Shown one piece after another: positions 1 through 7,976 of a stretch of DNA of 64,000 nt. This stretch comes from Duffyella gerundensis. Lineage in GTDB: Bacteria > Pseudomonadota > Gammaproteobacteria > Enterobacterales > Enterobacteriaceae. A model generated the notes under the pieces. The model ran no database searches, was not told the DNA's origin, and saw nothing but the letters and a program-made list of their open reading frames with translations. The number at the start of each line of letters is the position of its first letter. Positions within the stretch are counted from its first letter, which is position 1. The stretch spans positions 434,001-498,000 of the forward strand of contig NZ_LN907828.1 of NCBI RefSeq assembly GCF_001517405.1. Direction: 5' to 3'. The translations under genes and the position numbers were made by a program.

Positions 1-2
1 AG

Positions 3-1313
3 GTTGCACCGGAGCGACTGCGCAGCCAGATCGTGCTGTGTGCCTCACGTCAGTTTATTGAAGGGGATGTTCAGCACTGGTGGCATCCTCCGCACGGCAA
101 TGGTGTGCGCACCCGGTGTTCGGATGATTACCTGTGGCTCCCGCTCGCGGTTTGTCACTATGTAGATGTAACGGATGATATCGGGATACTGGAACAGCGC
201 ATTCCCTACCTTGAAGGCCGTCCGCTGAAGCCCGGCGAAGAGTCGGTGTACGATACCCCGGTTGTCAGCCCCCTCGAAGAGACGTTGTGGCAGCACTGCG
301 TAAAAGCCGTTGAACGGGGTTTACACGTCGGCCAGCATGGCCTGCCACTGATGGGCGCTGGTGACTGGAATGATGGGATGAATCTGGTCGGTATCGAAGG
401 CAAAGGTGAAAGCGTCTGGCTCGGATTTTTCCTCTACGACATTTTACAACGTTTCGCGGCACTGGCAGAACGGCGCCAGAACGAACAGGTGGCAGCGTTA
501 TGCCATTCAGCAGCATTGCGCCTGCAAAAAGATATTGAAGCGTCGGCATGGGATGGTGAGTGGTATCTGCGCGGATATTTTGACCATGGTGCGCCGCTGG
601 GATCACAGGCGTCGCAGGAGTGTCGGATAGATGCGATTGCTCAAAGCTGGTCCGTGTTGTCCGGTGCGGCTGATCCTGCACGCAGCGCCCAGGCGATGCG
701 GTCACTGGACAGCTATCTGGTGGATAACGATGCGGGACTGATCAAGCTGTTAACGCCTCCGTTTGATGGTCACGGCCCCAACCCGGGTTACATACAGGGC
801 TATCTGCCGGGTGTGAGAGAGAACGGCGGGCAGTACACGCATGGTGCAATCTGGGCGGTCATGGCATTTGCCCGTATGGGGGACAAAGCGCGGGCCTGGC
901 AACTGTGGTCCATGATCAACCCCATAAATCATACGCAACAGGGTGACGGTGTGAGCACGTACAAAGCTGAGCCTTATGTCATGAGTGCGGATGTGTACAG
1001 CGTTCCTCCCCATACCGGGCGGGCTGGATGGAGCTGGTACACCGGTTCTGCGGGCTGGGCCTATCGGCTGGTAACGGAAGAGTTGCTCGGGATAAAACGT
1101 CACGGCGACACGCTTATTATCCGTTCGCAGTTACCCGATGACTGGCCTTCATTTAGCATTACCTATCAACATGGACAGAGCCCGTATCACATCACGATTT
1201 CCCGTAGTGAAAGTGAATATCAGGTCACCCTGGATGGCATTCAGTTGCCGGACGACAGAATTTTTTTACTGAATGACGGGCAACATCACAGGGTTGATAT
1301 TATTCAGCGTTAA
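3..1313 (+). CDS. Cyclic beta-1,2-glucan synthase / GH94 family, C-terminal part
   Basis: The reading frame is open from the first full codon at position 3 to TAA at 1313, so the gene begins outside the window. The product matches the C-terminal phosphorylase-like GH94 module of cyclic beta-1,2-glucan synthases (NdvB/ChvB type). Near the start it shows QFIEGDVQHWWHPP followed by the RTRCSDDYLWLP stretch, then GDWNDGMN, which carries the conserved acid Asp of GH94, and later YIQGYLPGVRENGGQYTHGA. In this family the GH94 module trims or controls the length of beta-1,2-glucan chains made by the N-terminal GT84 part in the inner membrane. The N-terminal domains cannot be seen here. No strong terminator follows; a repeat copy begins about 95 bases downstream. 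Confidence 0.85.
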   Translation, partial: VAPERLRSQIVLCASRQFIEGDVQHWWHPPHGNGVRTRCSDDYLWLPLAVCHYVDVTDDIGILEQRIPYLEGRPLKPGEESVYDTPVVSPLEETLWQHCVKAVERGLHVGQHGLPLMGAGDWNDGMNLVGIEGKGESVWLGFFLYDILQRFAALAERRQNEQVAALCHSAALRLQKDIEASAWDGEWYLRGYFDHGAPLGSQASQECRIDAIAQSWSVLSGAADPARSAQAMRSLDSYLVDNDAGLIKLLTPPFDGHGPNPGYIQGYLPGVRENGGQYTHGAIWAVMAFARMGDKARAWQLWSMINPINHTQQGDGVSTYKAEPYVMSADVYSVPPHTGRAGWSWYTGSAGWAYRLVTEELLGIKRHGDTLIIRSQLPDDWPSFSITYQHGQSPYHITISRSESEYQVTLDGIQLPDDRIFLLNDGQHHRVDIIQR

Positions 1314-1408
1314 AAGAAGAAGGCGTTTGCCATAAAGCAGAATTAAAACGTCTGCATGACAGCATGCGACTTGATGTTGATCGCGGTGTGCAAAAACAGT
1401 GTCGTGAA

Positions 1409-1442
1409 GCAGTGTCCGCTATTTGCTTATAGCGGACACTGC
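1409..1442. repeat. Dispersed palindromic repeat, copy 1 (single stem)
   Basis: This is a perfect 12-base inverted repeat, GCAGTGTCCGCT and AGCGGACACTGC, around a 10-base loop. It is one hairpin of the two-hairpin element that recurs at 7.3-21 kb. The second hairpin is not recognisable here. Confidence 0.75.
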
Positions 1443-1572
1443 TCATATGACCGGATGGCAATCAGTGAACCCGGCCGTCTGATATTTTACGATAAGATGA
1501 TGAATGCTTATTATCTGTATAAAAAACAACCAGAGGTGGTAGTGTAGATCTCATTCATTTTTAAGGCCAAAT

Positions 1573-1737
1573 ATGATGTCCTTTTTCAATCGAATTATGG
1601 ATCAAATCACCGAAATAACCTCTTTATCCACCTGTCCGGTATGCCAAAAAGAGTCGCAGCAGTCGATAAAAAAAATAGGTAAAAAGCAGACCTTGCTCTG
1701 CCCACACTGCAAATCAATGTTTATAAAGCCAGACTGA
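1573..1737 (+). CDS. Small zinc-ribbon protein (54 aa)
   Basis: A 54-residue frame starts at ATG 1573, six bases after an AAGG ribosome-binding site (1563-1566). It encodes a protein with two CxxC knuckles, CPVC at residues 21-24 and CPHC at residues 43-46, separated by a Lys/Gln-rich linker, which is the layout of a small zinc ribbon. The start is MMSFFNRIMDQITEIT, probably amphipathic. The layout resembles the small enterobacterial zinc-ribbon proteins of the YnfU type, but this is from memory and not a search. It stands alone between the GH94 gene and the NUDIX gene. The four ordered cysteines make chance unlikely. Confidence 0.6.
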   Translation: MMSFFNRIMDQITEITSLSTCPVCQKESQQSIKKIGKKQTLLCPHCKSMFIKPD

Positions 1738-2049
1738 TTAATTGCAGTGCAGGTAAACGCAATCCTGCGGAAGAGAAGGGTAACGCTAAGGCAAAACCCA
1801 TGGTGACGCTGTTCATTCACGCTGAGCATCGCCATCTGTTTTTGCAACTGGATTTCGAGTTAGTTATTAGTGACTTGCTTTGCAAGAGAGAGTGCTGCGC
1901 ACCACGATAAACCGATGATTTTATCTGACGCCGGTGTGAGTCATCACGTTACCTGGCCTTATTTTGGCTAAACGCACGGCTCAAATCCTGTGAATTTGCC
2001 ATCTTACCTGTAACCCTGATTGCTGGGTTTGTTGAAAACCGGAGGTTCT
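1738..2049. other. Intergenic stretch without a recognised gene
   Basis: Frames here are short and unlike proteins. There is no clear terminator after the small zinc-ribbon gene. The stretch ends with the GGAGG ribosome-binding site of the NUDIX gene (2041-2045). Confidence 0.5.
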
Positions 2050-2547
2050 GTGACTACCTGTTCATCCCTCTTGCCTCTGATGGCGAAGAATGCCCTTCAG
2101 CCTATAACCCTGGCTAAACCTGGTTTGGCTGTCATTGCCATCACACTTCGTGGCAAAGAGGTCATTCTCGTTCAGCGTAGCAAAGAACCCCAGAAAGGTA
2201 CCTGGGGTTATCCTGGTGGTTCCGTAGAGCCTGGCGAAACATTACATGACGCTGCTCTGCGTGAACTAATGGAAGAGACGGGCGTAACGGCGAGAGTCGG
2301 ACCACTCATCGATGTAGTTGAAGTGATTGGTTGTGACCCGGCTGGCCATCATCATCACTTTGTGCTGATTGCACTGTTATGCCATTACCTGGAAGGCGAG
2401 CTTCAGGCTGGAGATGACGCGGCTGACTGCTGCTGGGTGCCTTTTAGAGAGGGCATTCTTAATGTCAATGGCGTGCTGGCCGATCATGTGACCAGGATTG
2501 CTGCAAAAGCGTTTAACCTGCGTGATATCACCATTCAGGGGACGTAA
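2050..2547 (+). CDS. NUDIX hydrolase
   Basis: The 165-residue product has a complete NUDIX box at about residues 57-79 (G57, E63, R71-E72, E75-E76, G78), which binds Mg2+ and cleaves nucleoside diphosphates linked to another group. The start chosen is GTG 2050, four bases after GGAGG at 2041-2045; the next ATG at 2080 has no comparable site. Upstream in-frame TTG codons are weaker. The stretch between strand beta-1 and the box (LVQRSKEPQKGTWGYPGG) is typical of ADP-sugar or nucleotide-housekeeping members, and the HHHH at about 105-108 is unusual but small. The substrate cannot be named. The gene is alone on this strand. Confidence 0.85.
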   Translation: MTTCSSLLPLMAKNALQPITLAKPGLAVIAITLRGKEVILVQRSKEPQKGTWGYPGGSVEPGETLHDAALRELMEETGVTARVGPLIDVVEVIGCDPAGHHHHFVLIALLCHYLEGELQAGDDAADCCWVPFREGILNVNGVLADHVTRIAAKAFNLRDITIQGT

Positions 2548-2826
2548 TCTCGGTGCTAACGTCTGCTTTTCATACCTTGTCGGTATTTCGATGAAGGGCA
2601 TCTGTCCGAGTCAGTAACCGACACAGACATAGCCTCTCAGGTTCGAATCAAGCGTTTATATGAGGCTTTTTTCGGGTTAACGCCCGGTTCTGCAGCAACC
2701 CGGCTTTGCACCAGACATGAATGGTGCGTGGCAGGGAAAGTGACAGGCTAAGCGCTATGCTGTCGGCAGCCTGTTTGCAGGGCGTGCGGCGGTTTTATGA
2801 ATAAAAACTTCTTTATGCAAGGTTTG

Positions 2827-3579
2827 CTATTCGAACAGAACCGGCCCCGGTTTATATTCCCGAAAGGCATCATCAGTTGGCTGGTATCCCAGCACTTCCC
2901 GGGTGCGTGACAAATCAAAGCGTTTGAACCGGTTATCTGAAATGCCATAGCCGATAAAAAAGGTAACGTTTTCAGCTTCTATCGCGCGGGTTATCAGTTT
3001 CACTGCATCCTCAGGGCTGAGCCAGGCGCTGTAATCGCGGGCGGATTTAAGCGCATTTACGTCTTTAGGTTCAAAAGCGCCGATTCTGAGCGCGACACAG
3101 GAAAGTCCATGCTGAGTGGCATAAAAGGAACACAGCGCCTCGCCATAACATTTCGTTACGCCGTACAGATTAGCTGGCGCTACCGCCAGGCCCGGATGTA
3201 TTTGTACATCAACCGGATAACCTTCAATTGTCTGGGCACTGCTGGCAAATACAAAGCGGCGACAGGATGAGGCTGCCGCTGCCTGAAGCAGCCATGTGGT
3301 GGAGAGAATGTTGGCCGGCAACAACTGCTCAAAGGTAGCATCGGGGTCGGGAATGCCTGCCAGATGAACTATCGCGTCGGGTTCCGATTCGGCCAACAGC
3401 TTTTCTGCTGCACCCGGCACGGAAAGGTCTGCCTGAAAAAATTGATGCGGCGAACCGATCTCATCATCCGGCTTATGTAGATCGGTGAGGATAAAGTCAT
3501 AGGTTTTGCGCATTGCCTTAAAACAGGTTCGTCCAATACGGCCGCTGGCGCCGGTAAGAAGGATTTTTTTAACAGCCAT
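2827..3579 (-). CDS. NAD(P)-dependent epimerase/dehydratase-like SDR, uronate dehydrogenase-like
   Basis: This 250-residue extended short-chain dehydrogenase has the cofactor loop TGASGRIG near the N-terminus, an HLAG motif, the active-site serine region FASSAQT, and YGVTKCYGE carrying the catalytic YxxxK. The pattern of segments (ASSAQTIEGYP, NLYGVTKCYGE, the late GISDNR and GYQPTD) follows uronate dehydrogenases, which oxidise galacturonate or glucuronate to the aldaro-lactone. The substrate is inferred from resemblance only. ATG 3579 (MAVKKILLTGASG) is chosen because AAGGA lies ten bases before it; an in-frame ATG at 3606 lacks a ribosome-binding site. No sugar-acid genes are next to it. 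Confidence 0.75.
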   Translation of the reverse strand: MAVKKILLTGASGRIGRTCFKAMRKTYDFILTDLHKPDDEIGSPHQFFQADLSVPGAAEKLLAESEPDAIVHLAGIPDPDATFEQLLPANILSTTWLLQAAAASSCRRFVFASSAQTIEGYPVDVQIHPGLAVAPANLYGVTKCYGEALCSFYATQHGLSCVALRIGAFEPKDVNALKSARDYSAWLSPEDAVKLITRAIEAENVTFFIGYGISDNRFKRFDLSRTREVLGYQPTDDAFREYKPGPVLFE

Positions 3580-3759
3580 AGTATCGGGATCCTTGTCTGA
3601 AGCCATTATCGGTGCAGTAAAGCCCTATCATACCGGCCTGAAAATGCCTGTCTCAGGTGCCTGTCGCAATTAATCATGCGGGTCAGTGCTGTCTGTGTTG
3701 CGCACCTTGACGACGTTCTTGTTAAGAAACAGGCAGATTTTAGCGTATAGCGTGTAAAA

Positions 3760-3784
3760 ACGGGCTGAACGAGTGTCAGCCCGT
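3760..3784 (-). terminator. Intrinsic terminator of the 3802-4809 gene
   Basis: The 9-base arms ACGGGCTGA and TCAGCCCGT enclose a 7-base loop. Read on the minus strand the hairpin is followed by TTTTT, just after the stop of the saccharopine-dehydrogenase-like gene. Confidence 0.8.
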
Positions 3785-3801
3785 TTCTTCATCCTTTCAC
3801 G

Positions 3802-4809
3802 CTATCGCAGCGGCAGTTGCAGAAGCTGCCCGTTCTCTTCCTCAAGCCGCGTCAAGTAGTGGGCCGCATCCAGAATCTGATAAGGAAAATAGAGGCCCGG
3901 CGCAACCGGTGGCTTTCCATCCATTCCGATCAGTCGTTCCAGAAGCAGGGCAATCCCCATGCCTGTCAGAGGCGCTGCCCCACCCGGATGAACGACTGCA
4001 CTCCGCGTATGAAGCGCCTTTCCAGAGTGATCAAGGCCTGAAATATCGATAATGATTTCGGTCGAGAATGTTCCGCCTTCGCGCCGACTTGAACTGATAC
4101 CCATGCCCAGATCAAACTGAACGGTGTGCGCGCCTGTAGCGGTTGCCAGTCCAGCCACGTCGATCGAGGAGAAACCGGTGGCGTCGATTTCGGTGCCGTC
4201 AACCGCCAGGAATGTGGTCCTGGCATCATCGCCTTCGCGCCAGATATAGACGCCGGCGCGGCGGGTAAGTGCGGCGGGCAGCAGGTGATGCAGATGCTCG
4301 AAATCAGCGGCAACGGCAGGGCCTCCAACATCCTGCTCATCCACCAGGGCACCGATACGAATTTCATCTACCTGACTGAATGTCTTGCTCAGATGAAGCG
4401 CCGGAACCGTCGTGGCTCCTACCAGCCATTCATAGCCCAGCACCACTGCCGAGGCTCCCGGGGCAGTCATAAAGCTTGCGATTTCCGGAGCAATCTCAAA
4501 CACGCCGGAAGATATGCTCAGATGCGGGACGCCGCGTGACTGAGCAAAGCGCAGTGTGGCAAGCGAATGGTCCTTATAGAGAACAACCACCGCACTGACC
4601 TCTCGATCGCCGAGACCCAGATTGGGGCAAGAGGTGTCGATCTCTACTCCCTCCGCGCCTCCTATTTTTGCCGCTGCGCTCTGTGCTCTGGAAAGGTCAC
4701 GGCCACCGATCAGCAAAGGGAAGTCGGGATAGGTTTTATGCATCGCCCGGGCAGTCTGGCGACCAATAGCGCCGGAGCCGCCCAGCAGTAAGACAGGATG
4801 AAATGACAT
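3802..4809 (-). CDS. Saccharopine dehydrogenase-like NAD(P)-binding oxidoreductase
   Basis: The 335-residue product opens with a Rossmann motif, LLLGGSGAIGRQTARAM, followed by LLIGGRDLSRAQ, as in the saccharopine-dehydrogenase NADP-binding family. The rest (a conserved VLGYEWLVGATTVPAL segment and a C-terminal PLTGMGIALLLERLI) is shared by bacterial members of unknown substrate, so lysine metabolism should not be assumed. It is transcribed away from a TetR gene 101 bases off, with two near-identical operator-like palindromes between them, so it is probably the regulator's target. The start ATG 4809 reads MSFHPVLLLGG. Confidence 0.75.
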   Translation of the reverse strand: MSFHPVLLLGGSGAIGRQTARAMHKTYPDFPLLIGGRDLSRAQSAAAKIGGAEGVEIDTSCPNLGLGDREVSAVVVLYKDHSLATLRFAQSRGVPHLSISSGVFEIAPEIASFMTAPGASAVVLGYEWLVGATTVPALHLSKTFSQVDEIRIGALVDEQDVGGPAVAADFEHLHHLLPAALTRRAGVYIWREGDDARTTFLAVDGTEIDATGFSSIDVAGLATATGAHTVQFDLGMGISSSRREGGTFSTEIIIDISGLDHSGKALHTRSAVVHPGGAAPLTGMGIALLLERLIGMDGKPPVAPGLYFPYQILDAAHYLTRLEEENGQLLQLPLR

Positions 4810-4837
4810 AAGCGTGGTTCCTTATTGACGTGATAAG

Positions 4838-4891
4838 CTACCAATAGTAGGAACAGTAGCACCGTATTTACACATAAGCTACTTTTAGTAG
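4838..4891. promoter_or_regulatory. Pair of TetR operator-like palindromes
   Basis: CTACTTTTAGTAG (4879-4891) is a perfect palindrome of 5-base arms around TTT. CTACCAATAGTAG (4838-4850) is the same site with one arm mismatch. Both are preceded by TAAG and followed by G. Their starts are 41 bases apart, about four helical turns. They lie between the divergent oxidoreductase and TetR genes. Operator function is inferred. Confidence 0.6.
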
Positions 4892-4910
4892 GTTTAACAG
4901 GATGAATACC

Positions 4911-5525
4911 ATGAATGAGCACAATGCCCTTGCTGCCAGGTCGCCTGCGCAAAGACTGTCCAAAGCAGAAAGACGACAACAGCTTCTCGACACTGCACTT
5001 CTGATCGTGCGGCAGGAAAACGCGGACAGGCTGACTCTGGGACATCTGGCTGTGCGCGCAGGCGTCTCAAAACCTGTTGTTTATGATCACTTCGCGACGC
5101 GTTCAGCGTTGCTGATTCAGCTGTACAGATGGATTGATATGGAACGCATCAGGACATTTACTGATGCCATGAGCGCGGCTCCCCGAAGCCAGCAGGAAAC
5201 GGTAGAGATGCTGGCGAGCGCCTATATTCATTGCGCTGCGGATAAAACGGATGAGTTTCACGCAGTCGGTGCGGCGCTGGCGGGGAGCGAAGAGAAGGCG
5301 GTGGTTTTCCAGGAGCTTCTGGACAACTGCGTTGCAATGTTTGTGTCAGTTCTGACGCCACATGCAAACATGACATCCCAGTCGTTGCGACAGTGCTGCA
5401 TTGGCCTGGTGGGTGCCGGAGAAGCATTATCCGTGGCGCTAACGCGTGGGCAACTTGAAGAAAAAGCAGCCGTTACAGCCTTCGCCTTACTGATTAAAGG
5501 GCTAATGGAGGCCAGCGAAAGCTAA
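4911..5525 (+). CDS. TetR/AcrR family transcriptional regulator
   Basis: The N-terminal helix-turn-helix reads LTLGHLAVRAGVSKPVVYDH at about residues 43-62, preceded by the basic AERRQQLLDTAL helix typical of TetR repressors. The C-terminal ligand-binding part is all-helical and not assignable to an inducer. ATG 4911 is chosen because AGGA (4899-4902) lies eight bases upstream; ATG 4902 is in frame but overlaps that site. It is divergent from the saccharopine-dehydrogenase-like gene and probably represses that gene and itself through the palindrome pair between them. Confidence 0.85.
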   Translation: MNEHNALAARSPAQRLSKAERRQQLLDTALLIVRQENADRLTLGHLAVRAGVSKPVVYDHFATRSALLIQLYRWIDMERIRTFTDAMSAAPRSQQETVEMLASAYIHCAADKTDEFHAVGAALAGSEEKAVVFQELLDNCVAMFVSVLTPHANMTSQSLRQCCIGLVGAGEALSVALTRGQLEEKAAVTAFALLIKGLMEASES

Positions 5526-5576
5526 ACGGTGCGTCTGGCACAGTCGTGTTATCTCAGGCGCATCAGCGCGCTTGTC

Positions 5577-6479
5577 TTAAATCGCACCTTCTACATATTC
5601 AATAAATGCCCGGACTTTTGAATTAAGTGCCGAACGTTCGGTGACACAGGCATAAATATTCATCGGCAGGGACTCAATATTGCTCTCGCTACTGTGACCT
5701 GACCAGGACAAAGACCTTAGCAGACCGCTGTCGATCAATGGCTGGGCAACAAAGCTTGCCAGGCGGGCAATGCCGCCTCCGTTTACAGCGAGTTGTGCAA
5801 GAATATCAATGTCATCGCTGATAAAACTGGGATTGAGTTTTGCATTGACAGGTTGTCCGTTGACCTTAAAAGTCCATGGCAAAAACCGTCTGTCGGTGGG
5901 GTAGCGAAAAACCAGGCAAGCGTGCTGGCTAAGTTCTTCAGGTGTTTGAGGCGTGCCAGCGCGCTCAAGGTAAGCAGGCGCCGCGCAGAATATGAAAGGT
6001 AACGATGCAATTTTTCTGGCGATCAGTTGATCATTCAATTGTGCTTCGATGCGGATACTGACATCGACGCCTTCCCGGCGATGATCGACGTTGCGATCGG
6101 TACCGATCAGTTCAATATCGATATCAGGAAAAGAGGCTTTGAAAGCCGGCATAAGAGGAGCCAGAACGTGCCGCCCAAATGCGGCTGTCGTCGCAATACA
6201 AAGTGGTCCCTGCGGTTTGGTTTCATTTGCAGCCGCCTGAGAGGCGAGTTCAATATCATGGGGAATGTGACGGACTTTCTCGAAATACCGTTGACCATTT
6301 TCAGTTAAGGTCATGCTGCGGGTGGTGCGCGATAGCAGTCGCACGCCCACATGCGCTTCAAGACGGGAAAGACTCTGACTGACCGCTGCCGGACTCATAC
6401 CTTTAGCGCGTGCCGCCGCTGCAATACTGCCGTTCTCCACGACGCGGATAAAAGTATTAATCAACCCTAAAACGTCCAT
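5577..6479 (-). CDS. LysR family transcriptional regulator
   Basis: The 300-residue product starts MDVLGLINTFIRVVENGSIA, the usual LysR winged helix-turn-helix, with MSPAAVSQSLSRLE as recognition helix and RLLSRTTRSMTLTENG as wing. An effector-binding domain follows (about residues 90-295). It belongs to the large CrgA/AaeR-like group whose inducers vary. It is divergent from a small DUF2798 membrane protein gene, which is its likeliest target. Confidence 0.88.
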   Translation of the reverse strand: MDVLGLINTFIRVVENGSIAAAARAKGMSPAAVSQSLSRLEAHVGVRLLSRTTRSMTLTENGQRYFEKVRHIPHDIELASQAAANETKPQGPLCIATTAAFGRHVLAPLMPAFKASFPDIDIELIGTDRNVDHRREGVDVSIRIEAQLNDQLIARKIASLPFIFCAAPAYLERAGTPQTPEELSQHACLVFRYPTDRRFLPWTFKVNGQPVNAKLNPSFISDDIDILAQLAVNGGGIARLASFVAQPLIDSGLLRSLSWSGHSSESNIESLPMNIYACVTERSALNSKVRAFIEYVEGAI

Positions 6480-6511
6480 ATTATCCTCAATACTGAATTC
6501 GTCACTTTTAC

Positions 6512-6525
6512 TTAATAATGATTAA
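6512..6525. promoter_or_regulatory. Candidate LysR operator
   Basis: TTAATAATGATTAA is a palindrome with 5-base arms around AATG and fits the T-N11-A rule of LysR boxes. It lies 32 bases upstream of the LysR start and 82 bases upstream of the divergent DUF2798 gene. Function is inferred from position. Confidence 0.4.
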
Positions 6526-6607
6526 AGCATAACCGCTCTACAGCCTTCACCATAAGCTTGTTAAGTTAGCTGCAGTTTTATCTACCTCTGTTAAACAGGA
6601 TATTCTG

Positions 6608-6871
6608 ATGACTGATACTACCTCAAAGAAAAACCAGCGAACCCGCCTTCCTGGGCGCACGGCACCCTACATATTTGCGCTTTATATGGCGATCATCATG
6701 GCGTTCCTGATGAGTCTGGTCATCACCTTAGCCGAATTCGGAGTGGGACCCCATTACATGACAAATGTGATGAATGCTTACCAGGTCGCCATGCCAGCGG
6801 CTTTCTTTTGCATACTTGTTGTCCGTCCTGTTGTTATCCGGCTCGTAGGGTTGACCGTTCACGGTCACTGA
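6608..6871 (+). CDS. DUF2798 family small membrane protein
   Basis: The 87-residue protein has two predicted membrane helices, about residues 20-42 (IFALYMAIIMAFLMSLVITL) and 58-80 (QVAMPAAFFCILVVRPVVIR), which is the DUF2798 layout. The function of the family is unknown; members sit in the inner membrane and often beside LysR regulators, as here. An AGGA site lies seven bases before ATG 6608. It is short but complete. Confidence 0.75.
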   Translation: MTDTTSKKNQRTRLPGRTAPYIFALYMAIIMAFLMSLVITLAEFGVGPHYMTNVMNAYQVAMPAAFFCILVVRPVVIRLVGLTVHGH

Positions 6872-6975
6872 GACATTCAGTATGCGCACTACGGGCGCCT
6901 GATGAAGGTTTGTCCCGCGCATCGCAACAGGTGACTTCTGCGGCAACATACCGGCTGGTGGCAAACTCCCCGCGT

Positions 6976-7003
6976 GTGATGTGATGTGATGTGATGTGAT
7001 GTG
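6976..7003. repeat. GTGAT pentanucleotide tandem repeat
   Basis: Five uninterrupted GTGAT units are followed by a partial GTG. The unit is 5 bases, so length changes would shift a reading frame, but no gene spans it. Confidence 0.85.
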
Positions 7004-7281
7004 TGAGGGCAGGCAGTCGCCCTGATGCTTGACCTATATCACGATGAAGGATGCCGAAAACTGAAGCGCCGGGCGTATGACAGGGAGCAGTGAAAGCGGT
7101 TTACAGATCAGAAGGCAAGGAAACGCCTTCGCTGGCCGGGGGAAATGTTTCTACCGACGTTATATTACTGGGTTCTAAACGCAGTGAAATGCCTACATCG
7201 ATAGATAATTGCGCCGCATTCTGGAATCTAATCCGCCGCGGGGTAATGAACAATCACACCTGCAGTAAAACTCATCCTGAA

Positions 7282-7308
7282 GGTCCGTTTTGTGCCAGAA
7301 GAAGACAT
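7282..7308 (+). repeat. Dispersed palindromic repeat, copy 2 (half, degraded)
   Basis: GGTCCGTTTTGTGCCAGAAG then AAGACAT matches the second hairpin of the element. The right arm is decayed and the first hairpin is absent. Confidence 0.55.
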
Positions 7309-7515
7309 TATGAACATCGGAATGTATTAATTTGCGGGTATATAGAGCAACAATGGCACCGAAATTATCAGAGGCGTTTTTGCATGATTCGCACCGGGTA
7401 TCAGGATGCCGAAAAACGGCCATACTGCTGCATAAACAGGCTGAGGAAATCTGCGTGAACGCACCAGGAGAGTTTTTGCTAACTCTCCCGAACTTAAAGC
7501 AACTGAGAGAGTTTG

Positions 7516-7842
7516 ATGAAAACAGTCGAGTTATTGCAGTACACCTTGAAAGCAGGCACTGGACGGGAATTTCATCAAATCATGATTGAGGAAAGTATCC
7601 CCCTCCATCGTGATGCGGGCATTGGCATCATTGCCTTTGGAAACTCAACGCATGATGAGGATTCTTACTACCTAATCCGAGCCTATGATGACCCTGAGCA
7701 TCTGGATGCATCACAGAGAGCATTTTATTGCAGTGATGCGTGGAGGTCAGGACCACGTGATGCCATTATTGAACGGATTCAAACCAGCTTAAAATCGGTA
7801 CTGATGCTCACTGACACTGCAACAGATAGGCTAAGGAAGTGA
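7516..7842 (+). CDS. NIPSNAP / ABM-like ferredoxin-fold protein
   Basis: The 108-residue product (MKTVELLQYTLKAGTGREFH) resembles single-domain NIPSNAP or antibiotic-biosynthesis-monooxygenase proteins: a beta strand ending in YTLKAG, a helix, then strands IGIIAFGNS and SYYLIRAYDD, and the ASQRAFYCSDAWRSGPRDAI segment. These are dimeric alpha-beta barrels without a fixed cofactor. The precise role is unknown. ATG 7516 is used; a TTG one codon earlier gives the same frame. It sits between repeat copies 2 and 3 as a lone gene. Confidence 0.7.
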   Translation: MKTVELLQYTLKAGTGREFHQIMIEESIPLHRDAGIGIIAFGNSTHDEDSYYLIRAYDDPEHLDASQRAFYCSDAWRSGPRDAIIERIQTSLKSVLMLTDTATDRLRK

Positions 7843-7889
7843 GTTGATAAACTATTAGAAAGTACGGTGCATCGCTCAGATGTGAACGT

Positions 7890-7961
7890 GTCTGCCCGCT
7901 TTTCACATATAGCAGACATTGGCCTGCACCATTGTCCGCTTTGTGCCAGAAGCGGACGTTT
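7890..7961 (+). repeat. Dispersed palindromic repeat, copy 3 (two stems)
   Basis: The first hairpin (GTCTGCCCGCTTTTCACATA then AGCAGACAT) is somewhat decayed. The second (TTGTCCGCTTTGTGCCAGAA then GCGGACGT) is well conserved. It lies in the plus orientation between the NIPSNAP-like and LysE genes. Confidence 0.75.
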
Positions 7962-7976
7962 ACAGTCAGCCCAAGA

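Larger units (their letters stand above)
6872..7515. other. Non-coding, decayed stretch
   Basis: No frame here looks like a protein. The stretch holds a GTGAT microsatellite (6976-7003), a half copy of the dispersed repeat (7282-7308) and an 8-base inverted repeat (7467-7474 with 7481-7488) just ahead of the next gene. Its composition resembles eroded intergenic DNA. Confidence 0.5.

Noticed and set aside
1356..1547. A 63-codon frame after the GH94 gene
   Set aside because: It spans repeat copy 1 and has no recognisable domain.
2638..2660. GGTTCGAATC, like a tRNA T-loop
   Set aside because: No matching T-stem, anticodon arm or acceptor stem around it; no tRNA can be folded.
7090..7458. A 122-codon plus-strand frame
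   Set aside because: It is rich in Cys, Arg and His with no protein-like segments, contains a half repeat copy and lacks a ribosome-binding site.
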